Source: Candidatus Rifleibacteriota bacterium (GTDB lineage Bacteria > Muiribacteriota > Ozemobacteria > Ozemobacterales > Ozemobacteraceae). From it: a DNA stretch of 64,000 nt. The number at the start of each line of letters is the position of its first letter. Within the stretch, counting starts at the first letter, position 1. The position numbers and the translations under genes are program-made. The stretch is taken from NCBI GenBank assembly GCA_012517355.1, contig JAAYVD010000073.1, positions 1 through 64,000 on the forward strand. The letters run 5' to 3'. This document shows, one piece after another, positions 41,914 to 51,700 of this stretch. The notes beneath the pieces were generated by a model. The model had not been told where the DNA came from and searched no databases. It was given only the letters and a program-made list of their open reading frames with translations.

Positions 41914-42906
41914 CTACCGCACGAACAGGTAGAAGTGGGTGATGAAATCGAAGAGATCGAGGTTGATCAGGGTCAGGCGGACGGGTTGCAGGTCGATGGC
42001 CCCTTCGAGCACGCCGCTGACCTTGTCGTAGTGCAGGGCGACGGGCCGGTGGTTCACGAAACCCTTGATCTCACCCTGATCCAGGTTGAACTCGAGATGG
42101 AGGGGGGTGCGGTTGGCCGTGCCGTCGAGGGTCTGGCGACGCCAGTCGATGGTCGCCTGATAGGGTGCGCCGTTCACTGCGCCGGTCTGGACGATGCGTT
42201 CGGGGGACCAGTCGAACCCGAGGTGCATGGCCGTCTGGTTCAGCCCGCCGGTGATGGTGCGGGCGTCGTGATCGATCTGCAGGCGGACCGGATACAGGTT
42301 GACGGCGCCGGAGATCGTCCACAGGCGGCGGTCGAAGGTCAACTGCACGGGTTGCAGGTGGAGGGCGCCTTCGATGGTACCGATCCGGGGCGGGGCCGGG
42401 CGCAGGTCGAGGACGGGCCGCCGTTCGCCGGCCAGGTCGGCTCGTGCCACGGGAGGGCGGGGTCCCTTCTCGAGGCGCCCGGCGGCGGGGTTTTCGGCAA
42501 TGGCCCCGGTCAGGGGCGGATCGGCAGGGCGGTCTTCCCCGTGGGTGCGGGTGAAGGTCTCATCGGCCTGCAGGTCCTGCACGAGGGAACGGAACGTCGC
42601 CCGTCCGGCGGCCGGCAAGCGCTCGATCCGCTCCAGGAGGGCCTGGCGGCGGGCGGTGGTGTCGGCTCCGGCGCGCAGCAGGCGGAATGCCTCTTCCAGG
42701 CGGGCGGAGATGCTCCAGAGGGCATCTTCGGCGAGTGGGGGGCGGGGGCCGTGGGCCGGCAGGTCGCCCTGGATCGCCGCCCGGCTGGCCTGCAGGGTCA
42801 GCACGAGGTCGAGCAGGGAGTCGGCGGCCGGGGTGGCCAGGGCCGTGGAGCCGGCCAGCAGAACACAGACGAAAGACACCGTCAGCCATCGGATCGGCAT
42901 ACGCAT
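41914..42906 (-). CDS. Secreted protein with seven short beta-type repeats
   Basis: The protein has 330 residues. ATG 42906 follows AGGAGG with 7 nt spacing. A signal peptide (WLTVSFVCVLLAGSTALA) precedes a helical region (about 30-150). The C-terminal 145 residues are seven tandem units of 19-23 residues of the form [TVE]xxGaxNxxPvxLxxDxxxr, for example TISGAVNLYPVRLQIDHDAR and TLDGTANRTPLHLEFNLDQG. The alternating pattern predicts paired beta strands, as in a beta-solenoid or sheet. No family is recognised. It is divergent from lexA and followed by a strong terminator. Confidence 0.75.
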   Translation of the reverse strand: MRMPIRWLTVSFVCVLLAGSTALATPAADSLLDLVLTLQASRAAIQGDLPAHGPRPPLAEDALWSISARLEEAFRLLRAGADTTARRQALLERIERLPAAGRATFRSLVQDLQADETFTRTHGEDRPADPPLTGAIAENPAAGRLEKGPRPPVARADLAGERRPVLDLRPAPPRIGTIEGALHLQPVQLTFDRRLWTISGAVNLYPVRLQIDHDARTITGGLNQTAMHLGFDWSPERIVQTGAVNGAPYQATIDWRRQTLDGTANRTPLHLEFNLDQGEIKGFVNHRPVALHYDKVSGVLEGAIDLQPVRLTLINLDLFDFITHFYLFVR

Positions 42907-43140
42907 GAGGGAACCTCCTGGATTCAAACTCTCACCCTATTCGGGACTCTGTCGTCATCCTACCAGCTCCCTCCGAAAGGGGTCTGATGTCTGCTCAGAC
43001 CTCTCCCCAAGAGGGTTGGCGGGTTATCGGAGGGTCCCTGCGTTACATGAAATGTGTGGGCCATCTTCGGCGTGGGGGCTGGCCAGGAGAGGGTCTGAGA
43101 GGTCGATTCCGGTCAGGGTGGGTTTTCTTCGAAGAGACCG

Positions 43141-43182
43141 GTGCGCTTGCCGGGGAACGTGGCCGTTTCCCGGCAAGCGCAC
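43141..43182 (+). repeat. Long perfect-type hairpin upstream of lexA
   Basis: GTGCGCTTGCCGGGGAACG pairs with CGTTTCCCGGCAAGCGCAC around a TGGC loop, 19 bp with one G-U pair. No T-tract follows on either strand, so it is not a classical terminator. Confidence 0.7.
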
Positions 43183-43307
43183 GTGTCGTCTTTCGGTACA
43201 GAGATGGCGGAGCAGGGTTCCCACCGCCCGACGCGGGTCGATGGGGTGGCCAAGAAGGGGAAGGCCTTCGCGCGGATTCGTCATTTTTTTGCTTGATTTT
43301 CGCCTTT

Positions 43308-43336
43308 TGTTCGCTTATATTAAAAGGGAACGAACA
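43308..43336 (+). promoter_or_regulatory. Inverted repeat TGTTCG-N17-CGAACA at the lexA promoter (candidate LexA site)
   Basis: It brackets an AT-rich TTATATTAAA stretch, the likely -10 region, and ends 16 bp before the lexA start. The half-site contains the GTTCG/CGAAC element known from Gram-positive LexA boxes, but orientation and spacing differ from CGAAC-N4-GTTCG. Confidence 0.4.
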
Positions 43337-43352
43337 TGCACGGAGGTCCTTC

Positions 43353-43976
43353 ATGTCACCTGATCCGTTGACTCCCAAGCAGATGGCGGTCCTGACCTTC
43401 ATTCGCTCCTTTTTCGCCCGCTGGGGGTACGCGCCGACCATCGCCGAGATTGGCGGCGGGCTCGGCCTGTCCTCGACGGCGACGGTACACAAGCACCTGC
43501 AGGCGCTCGTCGACAAGGGCCACCTCGAGGCTCTGCCCCGCCGGTCACGCGGGCTGATGGTCAAGGCCGACCAGGTGCCGGTCGGGGGTGGGGTCGAGGT
43601 GCCTCTGCTCGGCCGGGTGGCGGCCGGGCAACCGATCGAGGTCAGCGAGGTGCCCGAGACGATCACCCTCCCCGAATGGATGCTCGGCCGGGGTGAGACC
43701 TTCGTGTTGCAGGTGCGGGGCGAGTCGATGATCGACGAGGCGATCAGGGATGGCGACCTGGTCATCGTCGAGAAGCGCGACACGGCGCGCAACGGCGAGA
43801 TGGTGATCGCCTGCCTCGACGGCGAGGAGGTGACCCTCAAGCGGCTCTACCGCGAGAGCAACCGGGTGCGGCTGCAGCCGTCGAACCCGGCCATGCCCCC
43901 GATCATCGTCGAGGGTCGCGAGGTGACCATCAAGGGGGTTGTCATCGGCATCCTGCGCAAGTACCGGGCCTTCTGA
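43353..43976 (+). CDS. lexA: LexA repressor
   Basis: The protein has 207 residues. ATG 43353 follows CGGAGGT with good spacing; the track start is far upstream. The winged-helix N-domain (LTPKQMAVLTFIRSFFARWGYAPTIAEIGGGLGLSSTATVHKHL) is followed by the self-cleavage domain: Ala-Gly scissile site in RVAAGQPIEV, catalytic Ser in VRGESMIDEAI and Lys in EVTLKRLY. It represses SOS genes and is cleaved when RecA filaments form. It lies 11 bp ahead of dinB, so it controls its own operon. Confidence 0.95.
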   Translation: MSPDPLTPKQMAVLTFIRSFFARWGYAPTIAEIGGGLGLSSTATVHKHLQALVDKGHLEALPRRSRGLMVKADQVPVGGGVEVPLLGRVAAGQPIEVSEVPETITLPEWMLGRGETFVLQVRGESMIDEAIRDGDLVIVEKRDTARNGEMVIACLDGEEVTLKRLYRESNRVRLQPSNPAMPPIIVEGREVTIKGVVIGILRKYRAF

Positions 43977-43987
43977 GGGGGGAAGCC

Positions 43988-45166
43988 ATGTTCCGTCGCA
44001 TCGCCTGTCTCGACCTCGACGCCTTCTTTGTCGAGGTCGCCCTCAAAGACCGCCCCGACCTTCGCGGCAAGCCGGTCGCGGTCGGGGGCACCAGCGGCCG
44101 CGGGGTGATCTGCTCGGCCTCGTACGAGGCCCGCCGCTTCGGCGTGCGGTCGGCCATGCCCTCCTGGATCGCCCGGCAGAAATGCCCCGGCCTGCACCTG
44201 CTGCCGGTGCCGCGCACCATCGAGGAGTTCTCCCGGCGGGTGCGGGAGCGCATCGAGCGGCTCTGCCCGGTCGTCGAGCAGGCCTCGGTCGACGAGTTCT
44301 ACCTCGATTTCACCGGCTGCGACCGCATCTACCCTGCCAACCTGGGCGTGGCCGACCGGCTGACGCAGGCCATCGCCGCCGACCCCGCCCTTCCCGTCAC
44401 CATCGGCATCGGCACCAACAAGCTGGTCTCGAAGATTGCCTCCGACCTCGGCAAACCGCGCGGCATCCTCGAAATCCTCCCCGGCGCCGAACGCGTCTTC
44501 CTGGCCCCCCTTCCCGTCAAGCACATTCCCGGCGTCGGCCCCCGCCTGCAGGAGGTCCTGGCCGCCATGGGCGTCACCCGCGTCGGCGACATCCCTCAGC
44601 TGCCGGTCGAGGCCTGGCAGGCGGCCTTCGGCAAGACCGGCGAGAGCCTCTTCCACCACGCCCTGGGCGAGAGCGGGTCGGCGGTCGTGCCGCCCGAGCA
44701 CCGGGCGCACCGGCAGGGGGTTTCCCATGAAACGACCCTCGGCCAGGACACCACCTCCCGCGACCTGCTGCTGGGGCTGCTGTCGAAGCTCACCGAGGAG
44801 GCGGCCCTCACCCTGCGCGAGTCGCGGCAGACCTGCGGCGGGGTGGCCGTCAAGCTGCGCTACGCCGACTTCACCACCGCCCAGCGGTCGGCCCGCGTGG
44901 CCCGCACCAACCTCGACGGGCCGTTGTACCAGGTGGCTGTCCGGCTGTTCGAGCGGCTGTTCACCCGCCGCCTGAAGGTCCGCCTGATCGGGGTGCGGCT
45001 CGACGACGTCCAGCCGGGGGCACCGACCCCCGACCTGTGGGATGCCCTGCAACCCGAGTTCCGGCGTCGGCTGCCCGCCGTCGTCGATGAGATCCGCGAC
45101 CGGTTCGGCTGGAAGGCCGTGCTGCGCGCCCGCTCCCTCGCCCGCGGCGACGGGGGCACCCACTGA
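43988..45166 (+). CDS. dinB: DNA polymerase IV (Y-family, DinB)
   Basis: The protein has 392 residues and a GGGGGAAG ribosome site. Y-family catalytic acids are in place: CLDLDAFF and SVDEFYLDFTG. The finger and thumb motifs CSASYEARRFGVRSAMP, GIGTNKLVSKIASDLGKP and helix-hairpin-helix IPGVGPRLQEVLAAMGV are typical. The little-finger domain includes SHETTLGQDT. It ends in GDGGTH, without a recognisable QLxLF-type clamp-binding tail. It performs error-prone translesion synthesis. It is co-transcribed with lexA and the small protein that follows at 14 bp. Confidence 0.95.
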   Translation: MFRRIACLDLDAFFVEVALKDRPDLRGKPVAVGGTSGRGVICSASYEARRFGVRSAMPSWIARQKCPGLHLLPVPRTIEEFSRRVRERIERLCPVVEQASVDEFYLDFTGCDRIYPANLGVADRLTQAIAADPALPVTIGIGTNKLVSKIASDLGKPRGILEILPGAERVFLAPLPVKHIPGVGPRLQEVLAAMGVTRVGDIPQLPVEAWQAAFGKTGESLFHHALGESGSAVVPPEHRAHRQGVSHETTLGQDTTSRDLLLGLLSKLTEEAALTLRESRQTCGGVAVKLRYADFTTAQRSARVARTNLDGPLYQVAVRLFERLFTRRLKVRLIGVRLDDVQPGAPTPDLWDALQPEFRRRLPAVVDEIRDRFGWKAVLRARSLARGDGGTH

Positions 45167-45180
45167 GGAGGCGAACCGCC

Positions 45181-45468
45181 ATGTCCAGGCCGATGACGAC
45201 CGCCCTCGCCCCCAACACCCGGCTCGTCGACCTCATCTACGACGCCGTCCGGCTGAAGCTCGAGATGACGCGTTGCCAGATGCGCGACGCCGAGCGCACC
45301 CTCGAACGGTTCGCCCGCAAGTACGGCTGCGGGCCCGAAGACCTGCCGGCCCTGATGGAAGCCCCGGTTCCGGCGGTATCGCGGGAGGACGCCTTGCGCT
45401 GGTATGGGGAACTGGTGCGGCTGGAGCGCCTGCGTGACGACATCGCCCACCTGTCGCAATTGAGCTGA
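45181..45468 (+). CDS. Small helical protein in the lexA-dinB operon
   Basis: The protein has 95 residues with an excellent GAGGAGG site. It is wholly helical and charged: NTRLVDLIYDAVRLKLEMTRCQMRDAERTLERFARKYG, then REDALRWYGELVRLERLRDDIAHLSQL. It probably forms a helical pair or coiled coil. No family is recognised and it is not an ImuA or RecX relative as far as I can see. Its position after dinB suggests SOS induction and a possible role as a polymerase partner or antitoxin-like small protein, which is inference only. Confidence 0.7.
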   Translation: MSRPMTTALAPNTRLVDLIYDAVRLKLEMTRCQMRDAERTLERFARKYGCGPEDLPALMEAPVPAVSREDALRWYGELVRLERLRDDIAHLSQLS

Positions 45469-45470
45469 CC

Positions 45471-45545
45471 CGAGCCGACAGGAGGTCCGGGCGCCTCGTG
45501 GTCGCCACGGATGGCGGCACGAAATTCCCTTTCCGCGCGTTGCCA
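45471..45545 (-). repeat. Dispersed palindromic repeat, copy 5
   Basis: An intergenic copy just after the SOS operon. On the minus strand GCGCGGAA...TTTCGTGCCGCCATCCGTGGCGACC...CTGTCGGCTCG aligns with 24068-24155 but is more diverged. Confidence 0.6.
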
Positions 45546-45711
45546 GAGAATCATCAGGGAATCCCATCCCGTTGGGGCTGCTCCCCGTGGCCACCCCATC
45601 AACCGATCGTCACCAGGCCGGCCATCCCCCCTTCCTGACTCGCGATCCGCCAATCCCCAGAATTCCTCTTTCCCATCTTCCCCGTCGGGTTTACACTGGG
45701 GTGCAGAAGCG

Positions 45712-48700
45712 ATGCGCGAGGATGGAAGAGGCTTCGGGGCGGGCGACCGGGCCGCAGCAGGGCGGCTGCCGGCATGGATCGGGTTCGTTTTCTGTTTCGT
45801 CCTGTTCCCGGCCGGGCTGGTCCTGACCGCGCTCCATTCCCACCTCGACGGCCAGGAGGAACGGCAGCGCACGGAGGCTTTCCGGCGGCTCGAGGAGCGT
45901 CTCGACCTGCTCGAACCCTGCCAACGCGATGCCTTCTTCTGGCACGCCCTGCTGAAGCGGATCTGGCTCGATGCCGCCCGCGACCCCGCCCCGGTCACCC
46001 GCCTGGCCCGGTCGCTCATGGAACTGAAGAAGCGGTTCCCCGGGTGCGGCAGGTTCGTCGTCTGGGACGGCCGCGGCACCCTGCAGGAAGGGCTGACCGA
46101 CGTGCGGGGATACCGTCACGGGCTATCCCGGACCTGGACCGCCTTGCGGGCGGTGACCCTGGCCGGCCGTGGCGACCGCGGGCGTCGAGGGAGGCGGACG
46201 GCTCGGGGAATGACCGCCACGGGGGCGGGCGACCCGATGGGGCTGCCCGAGGGGAGCGGGCGGCTGGCGGTGCTGCGTTCCATCCTGGGCAACATCCTGG
46301 TGCCAGCCCATCTGCGGTTCCCCTTCCTCCCCGGAACCCTCGGGTCGGTCATCCTGGCCGACTCGCACCGTGACCGCAGCCACTGCTGGTACCACGTCGA
46401 CGACCGGTTGGGCATGCTGGTTTTCCTGCGCTGGGAAGCGGTGCGGGGGCACATCGGCCTGCGGACCATGGCCGCCCGCCTGCAGGCCCGGGCGCCGGCC
46501 GGGCACGGGGTGGGGTATGCCCTCAACGCGGGCCGGCGCCGGATCCACGTGCCGCCGGGTTTCCCCTGGCGCGAGGAGATCGAGCTGGCGCTGGGCGCCT
46601 TCGACAACACCTCCGAACCCCTGCAGGAGACCCCGCACCTGCTGCTGGCGATCCGGCCCATGGAAGACGGCATCCATGGCTTCGCCTGGGCCTTCCGGCA
46701 CCGGGTCCTGACCGACCGCGGCCTGGTCGCGGGGCGGGTCGCGGCCTGGCTGGTCCTGGTGCTGCTTCCCCTGACCGCGCTCTCCTGGGCGTCCCTGGTC
46801 CGCGGGTGGGAATTCTCCTTTCCCCTGCGCGGGCAGCTGGCGGGGGTGTTCCTGTTCGCCACCGGCCTGCCCCTGGTGATGCTCGCCTTCCTCGGTCACG
46901 ACTACCTCCTGAACAAGGAGGCGACCTGGCGGGAACAGGCCAGGCGCGACGCGGCGCAGGTGCTGCGCACCTTCGACGGCCGGTTCCGTCGCATGCGCGA
47001 CCGCCTCGAAAGCGGCCTGGGGCGGCTGCTCGCCGGCCTCGAGGCCCGGAACCTGGCCGGGGAGATGTCGGCCGGGTGGCGGGCGCGCCTGGTGGAAGGA
47101 CTGGCGGGGCTCTCCCCGACCGAGTTCTACCTGGTCTCGAGCCAGTCACGGGTCCTGGCTTCCCATCTGCTGGCGGGCTGGGGGGGGCCGAAGTTCGCCA
47201 CCAACCACCTGGCGATGGTAGGGTATGACTTCCTGCGGTTCTTCAACGGCCAGATGACCGGTCACGGCGAAGGGATCCGCTCCTATGAGCAGCAGGGGTT
47301 CCATGTCGGGACGTCGGGCATCCTTGGAATCGCCCTCGGGCGGCTGGGAGCCATCCACCTGATGGATTTCGGGGCGGAACAGAAATGGACCTGCTGGGAC
47401 ATCATCGGCGACGCCTCGCGGCGGGCGTTCGGATACCTGCTCATCGTGTTCTGGAGTGAGAGCCGGATGCAGGAGCTGTTCCTCCGCGAGTTCCTGCCCC
47501 GGGTGGCCGGCAATCGGAACGGGATCTCCGTGGTGGCCCGCCTTGGCGATGGAGGAATGCTGCGTTCGCCGGGGTTTCCCGCCCTGGCCGACGTGTCGCG
47601 CGTCTTCCCCGATTCGGATGAACCCCGGGGAAAGGTGCGGGAGTTCCGGGACAGGTCGGGCCAGCCGTTCCTGGGAGTAGGGCAGCTCGGACAGGAGATG
47701 CCCGCGGTCGGCCTGGGGGCGTTCCACCCGCTGGCTCCGCTCGAGGCCCGGCGGCGGGTGTTGTTCGCGCGGCTGGTCGGGTTCGGGGTTGCCAGCCTGG
47801 CCCTGGCCGTGGGCATCGGCCAGCTCCTGGCCCGCCAGTTCCTGCGACCGCTTGGCGGGTTTGACCAGGCGGTCCGCACCATCGAGGCCCGACGGTTCCG
47901 GTTCCGGCTGCCGGAGGGGGAGGACGACGAGTTCGGCCGCCTGAACGCCACCCTCAACCAGACCCTGGCCAGTCTCGAAGAACTCGATCTGGGGCGGGTC
48001 GTGCAGAACAGCCTGCTGCCGCCGGGGCATTTCCGGCACCAGGGATTCGCGGTCTTCGGGCGCTGCGAGACGATGACCGACCTGGGCGGCGATTACTTCG
48101 ATTTCTTCCCGATCGACGAGCGGCGGTGCGGGGTGATCCTGGGAGACGTGGCCGGTCACGGGGTGCCCGCCGCCCTGGTGATGGCCTTCGCCAAGGCCGG
48201 GGTGGAACTGGCGGGACCCGCGCGCGCCTCGCCCGACACCCTGTTGCAGTCCCTGCACGGCTTGTTCCAGGCCGGCCGCCACCGGGACCCGGCCGGGCCG
48301 CCGGGGGCCGGGGCTCCGGGCCTGGCGAGGGGGCTGCCCCGGGCGATGACCATGCAATGCGCCATTGCCGACGGCGGGACCGGCCGGGTGTGGCTGGCCA
48401 ACGCCGGGCACTGCTACCCCGTGCTGGTGCGGGCTGCCACTGGTGAGGCGGATTTCGTGGCGGTCCACGGGTGTCCGCTCGGGGTGGTCCGGAAAGCCCG
48501 GTTTCCCGTGGTCACCCTCGACCTTGAGCCAGGTGACCTGCTGGTGCTCTATAGCGACGGGTTTGCCGAGGCCCCGCTCGAGGCGGGTGACCAATTCGGT
48601 TTTCCGCGCCTGCTCGACCTGGTGCGGTCGTGCCGCGGCTCGGACGGCGATCCGGAGGCGGTCTGTCGCCGGGTGTGGGAGGGGCATCGACACCTGATCC

Positions 48701-48765
48701 GGGAGGCGACGGACGACCTGTCGCTGGTGGTGATGGTGGCGGTCGGCCCCGGGGGCAGGGCATGA
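45712..48765 (+). CDS. Double-sensor transmembrane SpoIIE-type phosphatase
   Basis: The protein has 1017 residues from ATG 45712. Helix 1 (AWIGFVFCFVLFPAGLVLTAL), first sensor (about 40-330), helices (AAWLVLVLLPLTALSWASL and LAGVFLFATGLPLVMLAFLG), second sensor (about 400-680), helix near 685-710, HAMP (LRPLGGFDQAVRTIEARRFRFRLPEGEDDEFG) and SpoIIE domain from about 770. All core motifs are intact: LGGDYFDFF, LGDVAGHGVPAAL, NAGHCYP, LVLYSDGFAEA and TDDLSLVVM. It dephosphorylates a Ser/Thr-phosphoprotein in response to two external inputs; the target is unknown. It is translationally coupled to a paralogue that follows with an ATGA overlap. Confidence 0.92.
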   Translation: MREDGRGFGAGDRAAAGRLPAWIGFVFCFVLFPAGLVLTALHSHLDGQEERQRTEAFRRLEERLDLLEPCQRDAFFWHALLKRIWLDAARDPAPVTRLARSLMELKKRFPGCGRFVVWDGRGTLQEGLTDVRGYRHGLSRTWTALRAVTLAGRGDRGRRGRRTARGMTATGAGDPMGLPEGSGRLAVLRSILGNILVPAHLRFPFLPGTLGSVILADSHRDRSHCWYHVDDRLGMLVFLRWEAVRGHIGLRTMAARLQARAPAGHGVGYALNAGRRRIHVPPGFPWREEIELALGAFDNTSEPLQETPHLLLAIRPMEDGIHGFAWAFRHRVLTDRGLVAGRVAAWLVLVLLPLTALSWASLVRGWEFSFPLRGQLAGVFLFATGLPLVMLAFLGHDYLLNKEATWREQARRDAAQVLRTFDGRFRRMRDRLESGLGRLLAGLEARNLAGEMSAGWRARLVEGLAGLSPTEFYLVSSQSRVLASHLLAGWGGPKFATNHLAMVGYDFLRFFNGQMTGHGEGIRSYEQQGFHVGTSGILGIALGRLGAIHLMDFGAEQKWTCWDIIGDASRRAFGYLLIVFWSESRMQELFLREFLPRVAGNRNGISVVARLGDGGMLRSPGFPALADVSRVFPDSDEPRGKVREFRDRSGQPFLGVGQLGQEMPAVGLGAFHPLAPLEARRRVLFARLVGFGVASLALAVGIGQLLARQFLRPLGGFDQAVRTIEARRFRFRLPEGEDDEFGRLNATLNQTLASLEELDLGRVVQNSLLPPGHFRHQGFAVFGRCETMTDLGGDYFDFFPIDERRCGVILGDVAGHGVPAALVMAFAKAGVELAGPARASPDTLLQSLHGLFQAGRHRDPAGPPGAGAPGLARGLPRAMTMQCAIADGGTGRVWLANAGHCYPVLVRAATGEADFVAVHGCPLGVVRKARFPVVTLDLEPGDLLVLYSDGFAEAPLEAGDQFGFPRLLDLVRSCRGSDGDPEAVCRRVWEGHRHLIREATDDLSLVVMVAVGPGGRA

Positions 48766-51700
48766 AGCCGGAAGAAGGGCGGCTCCCGACGGGGCCGGGG
48801 AGTCCCCCACCCCCCGACCGGCGGCCTTCCTGGCGGGCGTGGGCCGCCTGGGCGGTGGTGACCTGTCTCGTGGGCGGGCTTCCCGCCTGGCTGATCGGGC
48901 TGGCCGGGGAGACCCTGGCGGGCTGGCGCCGGGCCGGGGAAGAGGAGATCCGGCAGAAGCACCTGGTTCGCCGGCTCGAGGCGGTGCAACCCTTCGCCGA
49001 GCCGGGACGGCTCTGGGTGAAGCTCCTGTCAGAACTGGGCCGGCGGGCGGAGCGGCAGGCCGACCCGGGGGCCTGGCTGGCCCGGGCCTTTCCCCGTTTC
49101 ACCCGGCGGTGGGGGGTTCCCCTGGCCGCCCTGGCCTGGGACGAGCATGGCCGGCTCGTCTGGAACGGGGTTCCCTGGCCCCTGTCGGCCGCCGACCTGG
49201 CGGTTGTCGGGAAAGAACTGCGGACCCGCTCCCGCCCGTCGTCCCGCGGCGCCCTGGACATCCCCTCCCCCTGGCTCGAAGCCATGCGCCGGGTGCTGGG
49301 CGGGCAGTTCCTGCCCCCCGCCCTGGACGAGGCGCACGGGGCAACGGGCCGGCTGGTTCTGACCAGCCTGCATTCGGCCTGGCCGTATATCTGGTGGACC
49401 GGTCAGCCCCGGTTGACCCTCCTGGTGTTCGCCCGGCCGGCGGCCATGGAGCGGTCCCACGGCCTGGCCCGGATCATGGCCTTCTGCAACCGCCGGCCCC
49501 GCGGCGGGGAATTCCTGGGTCTCATCGACCGCGGCACGGCCCGTCTGCCGGCGCGGCGGGGCGCGGCCTCCGTATGCGAGTCGCTGGCGGCGGTTTTTGG
49601 GGAGGCAGAGAGGAACCTGGAACCCGCCGGTGGGTCAGGCGATCTCCAGGTCGCGTTCCGGCCGGTGACCGACGATCTGACCCTGGTGGCGGGCCACATC
49701 CGGCCCCAGGGGGGGTGGGGAAGACCATGGAGCCGTCACCTCCCGTGGCTGGCGGGAGGGCTGCTGGTGGTCGGGGTGGGCTGGCTGGCGCACCGTCGGT
49801 TGGTGGCCGGTCTGCCGCCGCCGCTGTCGGCCGGCGGCCGGATCGCCCTGCTCCTGTTCCTGGCCAATGCCCTGCCGTTGCTGGTCCTGTTGTTCCTCGG
49901 TGTCGACCACCATCGCCAGAAGGAAGCCGGCCTCGAGCGGGAGGCCACGCGCCGGATGGGCGATTTCCTGGAGACCTTCGACAAGCGGTTCCGCACCTGG
50001 ACGATCCGCTTCCGCGCGCGCATCGAAGGGTTCCTCCGGCTGATGGAGACTTCGCTTCGCCGGGGGCCGCTCGACCAGGACCTGGGCCGCCGCCTCGCCA
50101 GCGCCACCGTTCCCCACGGCATGTGGGATTTCTACCTGATCGCCAGCGGCTCTCCGGTGATGGCCACCCGGTTCGGCCTGGTGCACGGGGAGTCGGCCAG
50201 GGGGAGGCAACGGCCTCGGGAAGGCCTGACCGGCGAGACAGCGGACCAGGAGGAGCGCCGGTTCGTCAGCCACGTGGGCCGCCGGATCCTGTGGCAGGTC
50301 AACGGGGAGGACCCCGGCATGGCCGGGGAAGGGGACATCGACCGGATCGGGCTGATGGTCGAGACCTTCACGCAGCGGCCGCTGGTCGAGATCATCCACA
50401 CCTTCTTCGCCGACCTCGACCGGATCGTGCTGCGGGGGTTCGGCAACTCCCGGGCGTTTTCCTTCCTCTCGTTCCTGCGCCTCCACGGCCCGACCCGGGG
50501 AACCCCGATCCCAAACGGCCCGGCACCCCGCGACCTGGCCGACTACTTCCTGATCATCACCTGGCATCCGGCCCATTTCCAGCGTTGGTACCTGGAACAG
50601 GCCCTCGCCCGGGTGCAGCGCAATTCCCAGGGGTTCCGGCTGCTCGTCTCCTTCCGGGACGATGCGCCTCCGTTGTCCCTGGGCGCGGCGACGGGCCCCG
50701 CCGCAGCCGGGGTGCCCGGGAAGAACCCGGACCTGTCCCTACCCCCACCCCTGCAAAGGGTGGCTGCCCGGATGGTTCGGGCGGGTGACCGTGAGCCGGT
50801 CCGCCTGGTCCTGGCCGGCCGCCGTCATCTGGCCGCCGGCCTGTCTGGCCGTCAGCTCGACCGCTCCTTCCTGATGACCCTTCTGCCCCGCGAGACGATC
50901 GACGACATCCTGGCCGATTGGGAGCGGCGGGTGCGCTGGTTCGCCCTGCTGAGCCTGGCGGTGACGCTGGTGGTGGGGGGGGGGCTGGTCCGGAAAGTCG
51001 GGCGGCCGGTCCGGCATCTGGCCGCGGCCGCGGCCGCCATCGGGCTCCGGCGGTTCGACCACCGCCTGCCACCCCTGGGCAACGACGAGTTCGGGGAACT
51101 CGGCCGGGTCTTCAACCGGGCCCTGGTCGGCCTGGGCGAGTTGCAAGTGGCCCGCGTGGTCCAGGGCGGCCTGTTCCCTGCGGGGCGGCTGGTGGGCGAG
51201 GGGTTCGCCATCAGCGGCGAGAGCCGCGCCATGGGGGAACTGGGCGGCGACTTCTTCGATTACTTCGAGGTCGGGAACGGCCGGTGCGCCGTGCTGATCG
51301 GCGACGTGGCGGGCCACGGGCTGCCGGCGGCGCTCACCATGGCCATGGCCCGCGCCGGGGTCCTGCACGGGACCGCCGAGGGCCTTTCTCCAGCGGACCT
51401 GCTCGCCCGTCTCAACGCCCTGTTGCGTGCCCTGGCCCCGCGTGGCCGGCCCCGGTTCATGACCTTCCAGTACATCCTGCTCGACCGGCCGGCCCGGCGG
51501 GCCACCGTGGCCAATGCGGGGCATTGCTCCCCCCTGGTGGTGCGGCGTGGCGGCCAGCGGGCCGATCCGGTGGAACTTCCCTCCTACCCGCTCGCCTCCC
51601 GCTCGCGCCTGGCCGCCCCGACCGCCACCGTCCTCCTCGACCCGGGCGACGTGATGGTGCTGTATACCGACGGCCTCATCGAGGCCCGCGATGCCCGGGG

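Larger units (their letters stand above)
42907..43352 (+). other. Divergent intergenic region upstream of lexA
   Basis: No gene is supportable in these 446 bp (the antisense ORF here is a shadow). It contains a 19-bp-stem hairpin at 43141-43182 and a candidate regulatory inverted repeat at 43308-43336. Confidence 0.5.

Noticed and set aside
39400-42987. Plus-strand ORF of 1195 residues
   Set aside because: Antisense to the hybrid kinase and beta-repeat genes, and it passes through a terminator and a promoter region.
47146-48810. Minus-strand ORF of 554 residues
   Set aside because: Antisense shadow of the third SpoIIE gene.
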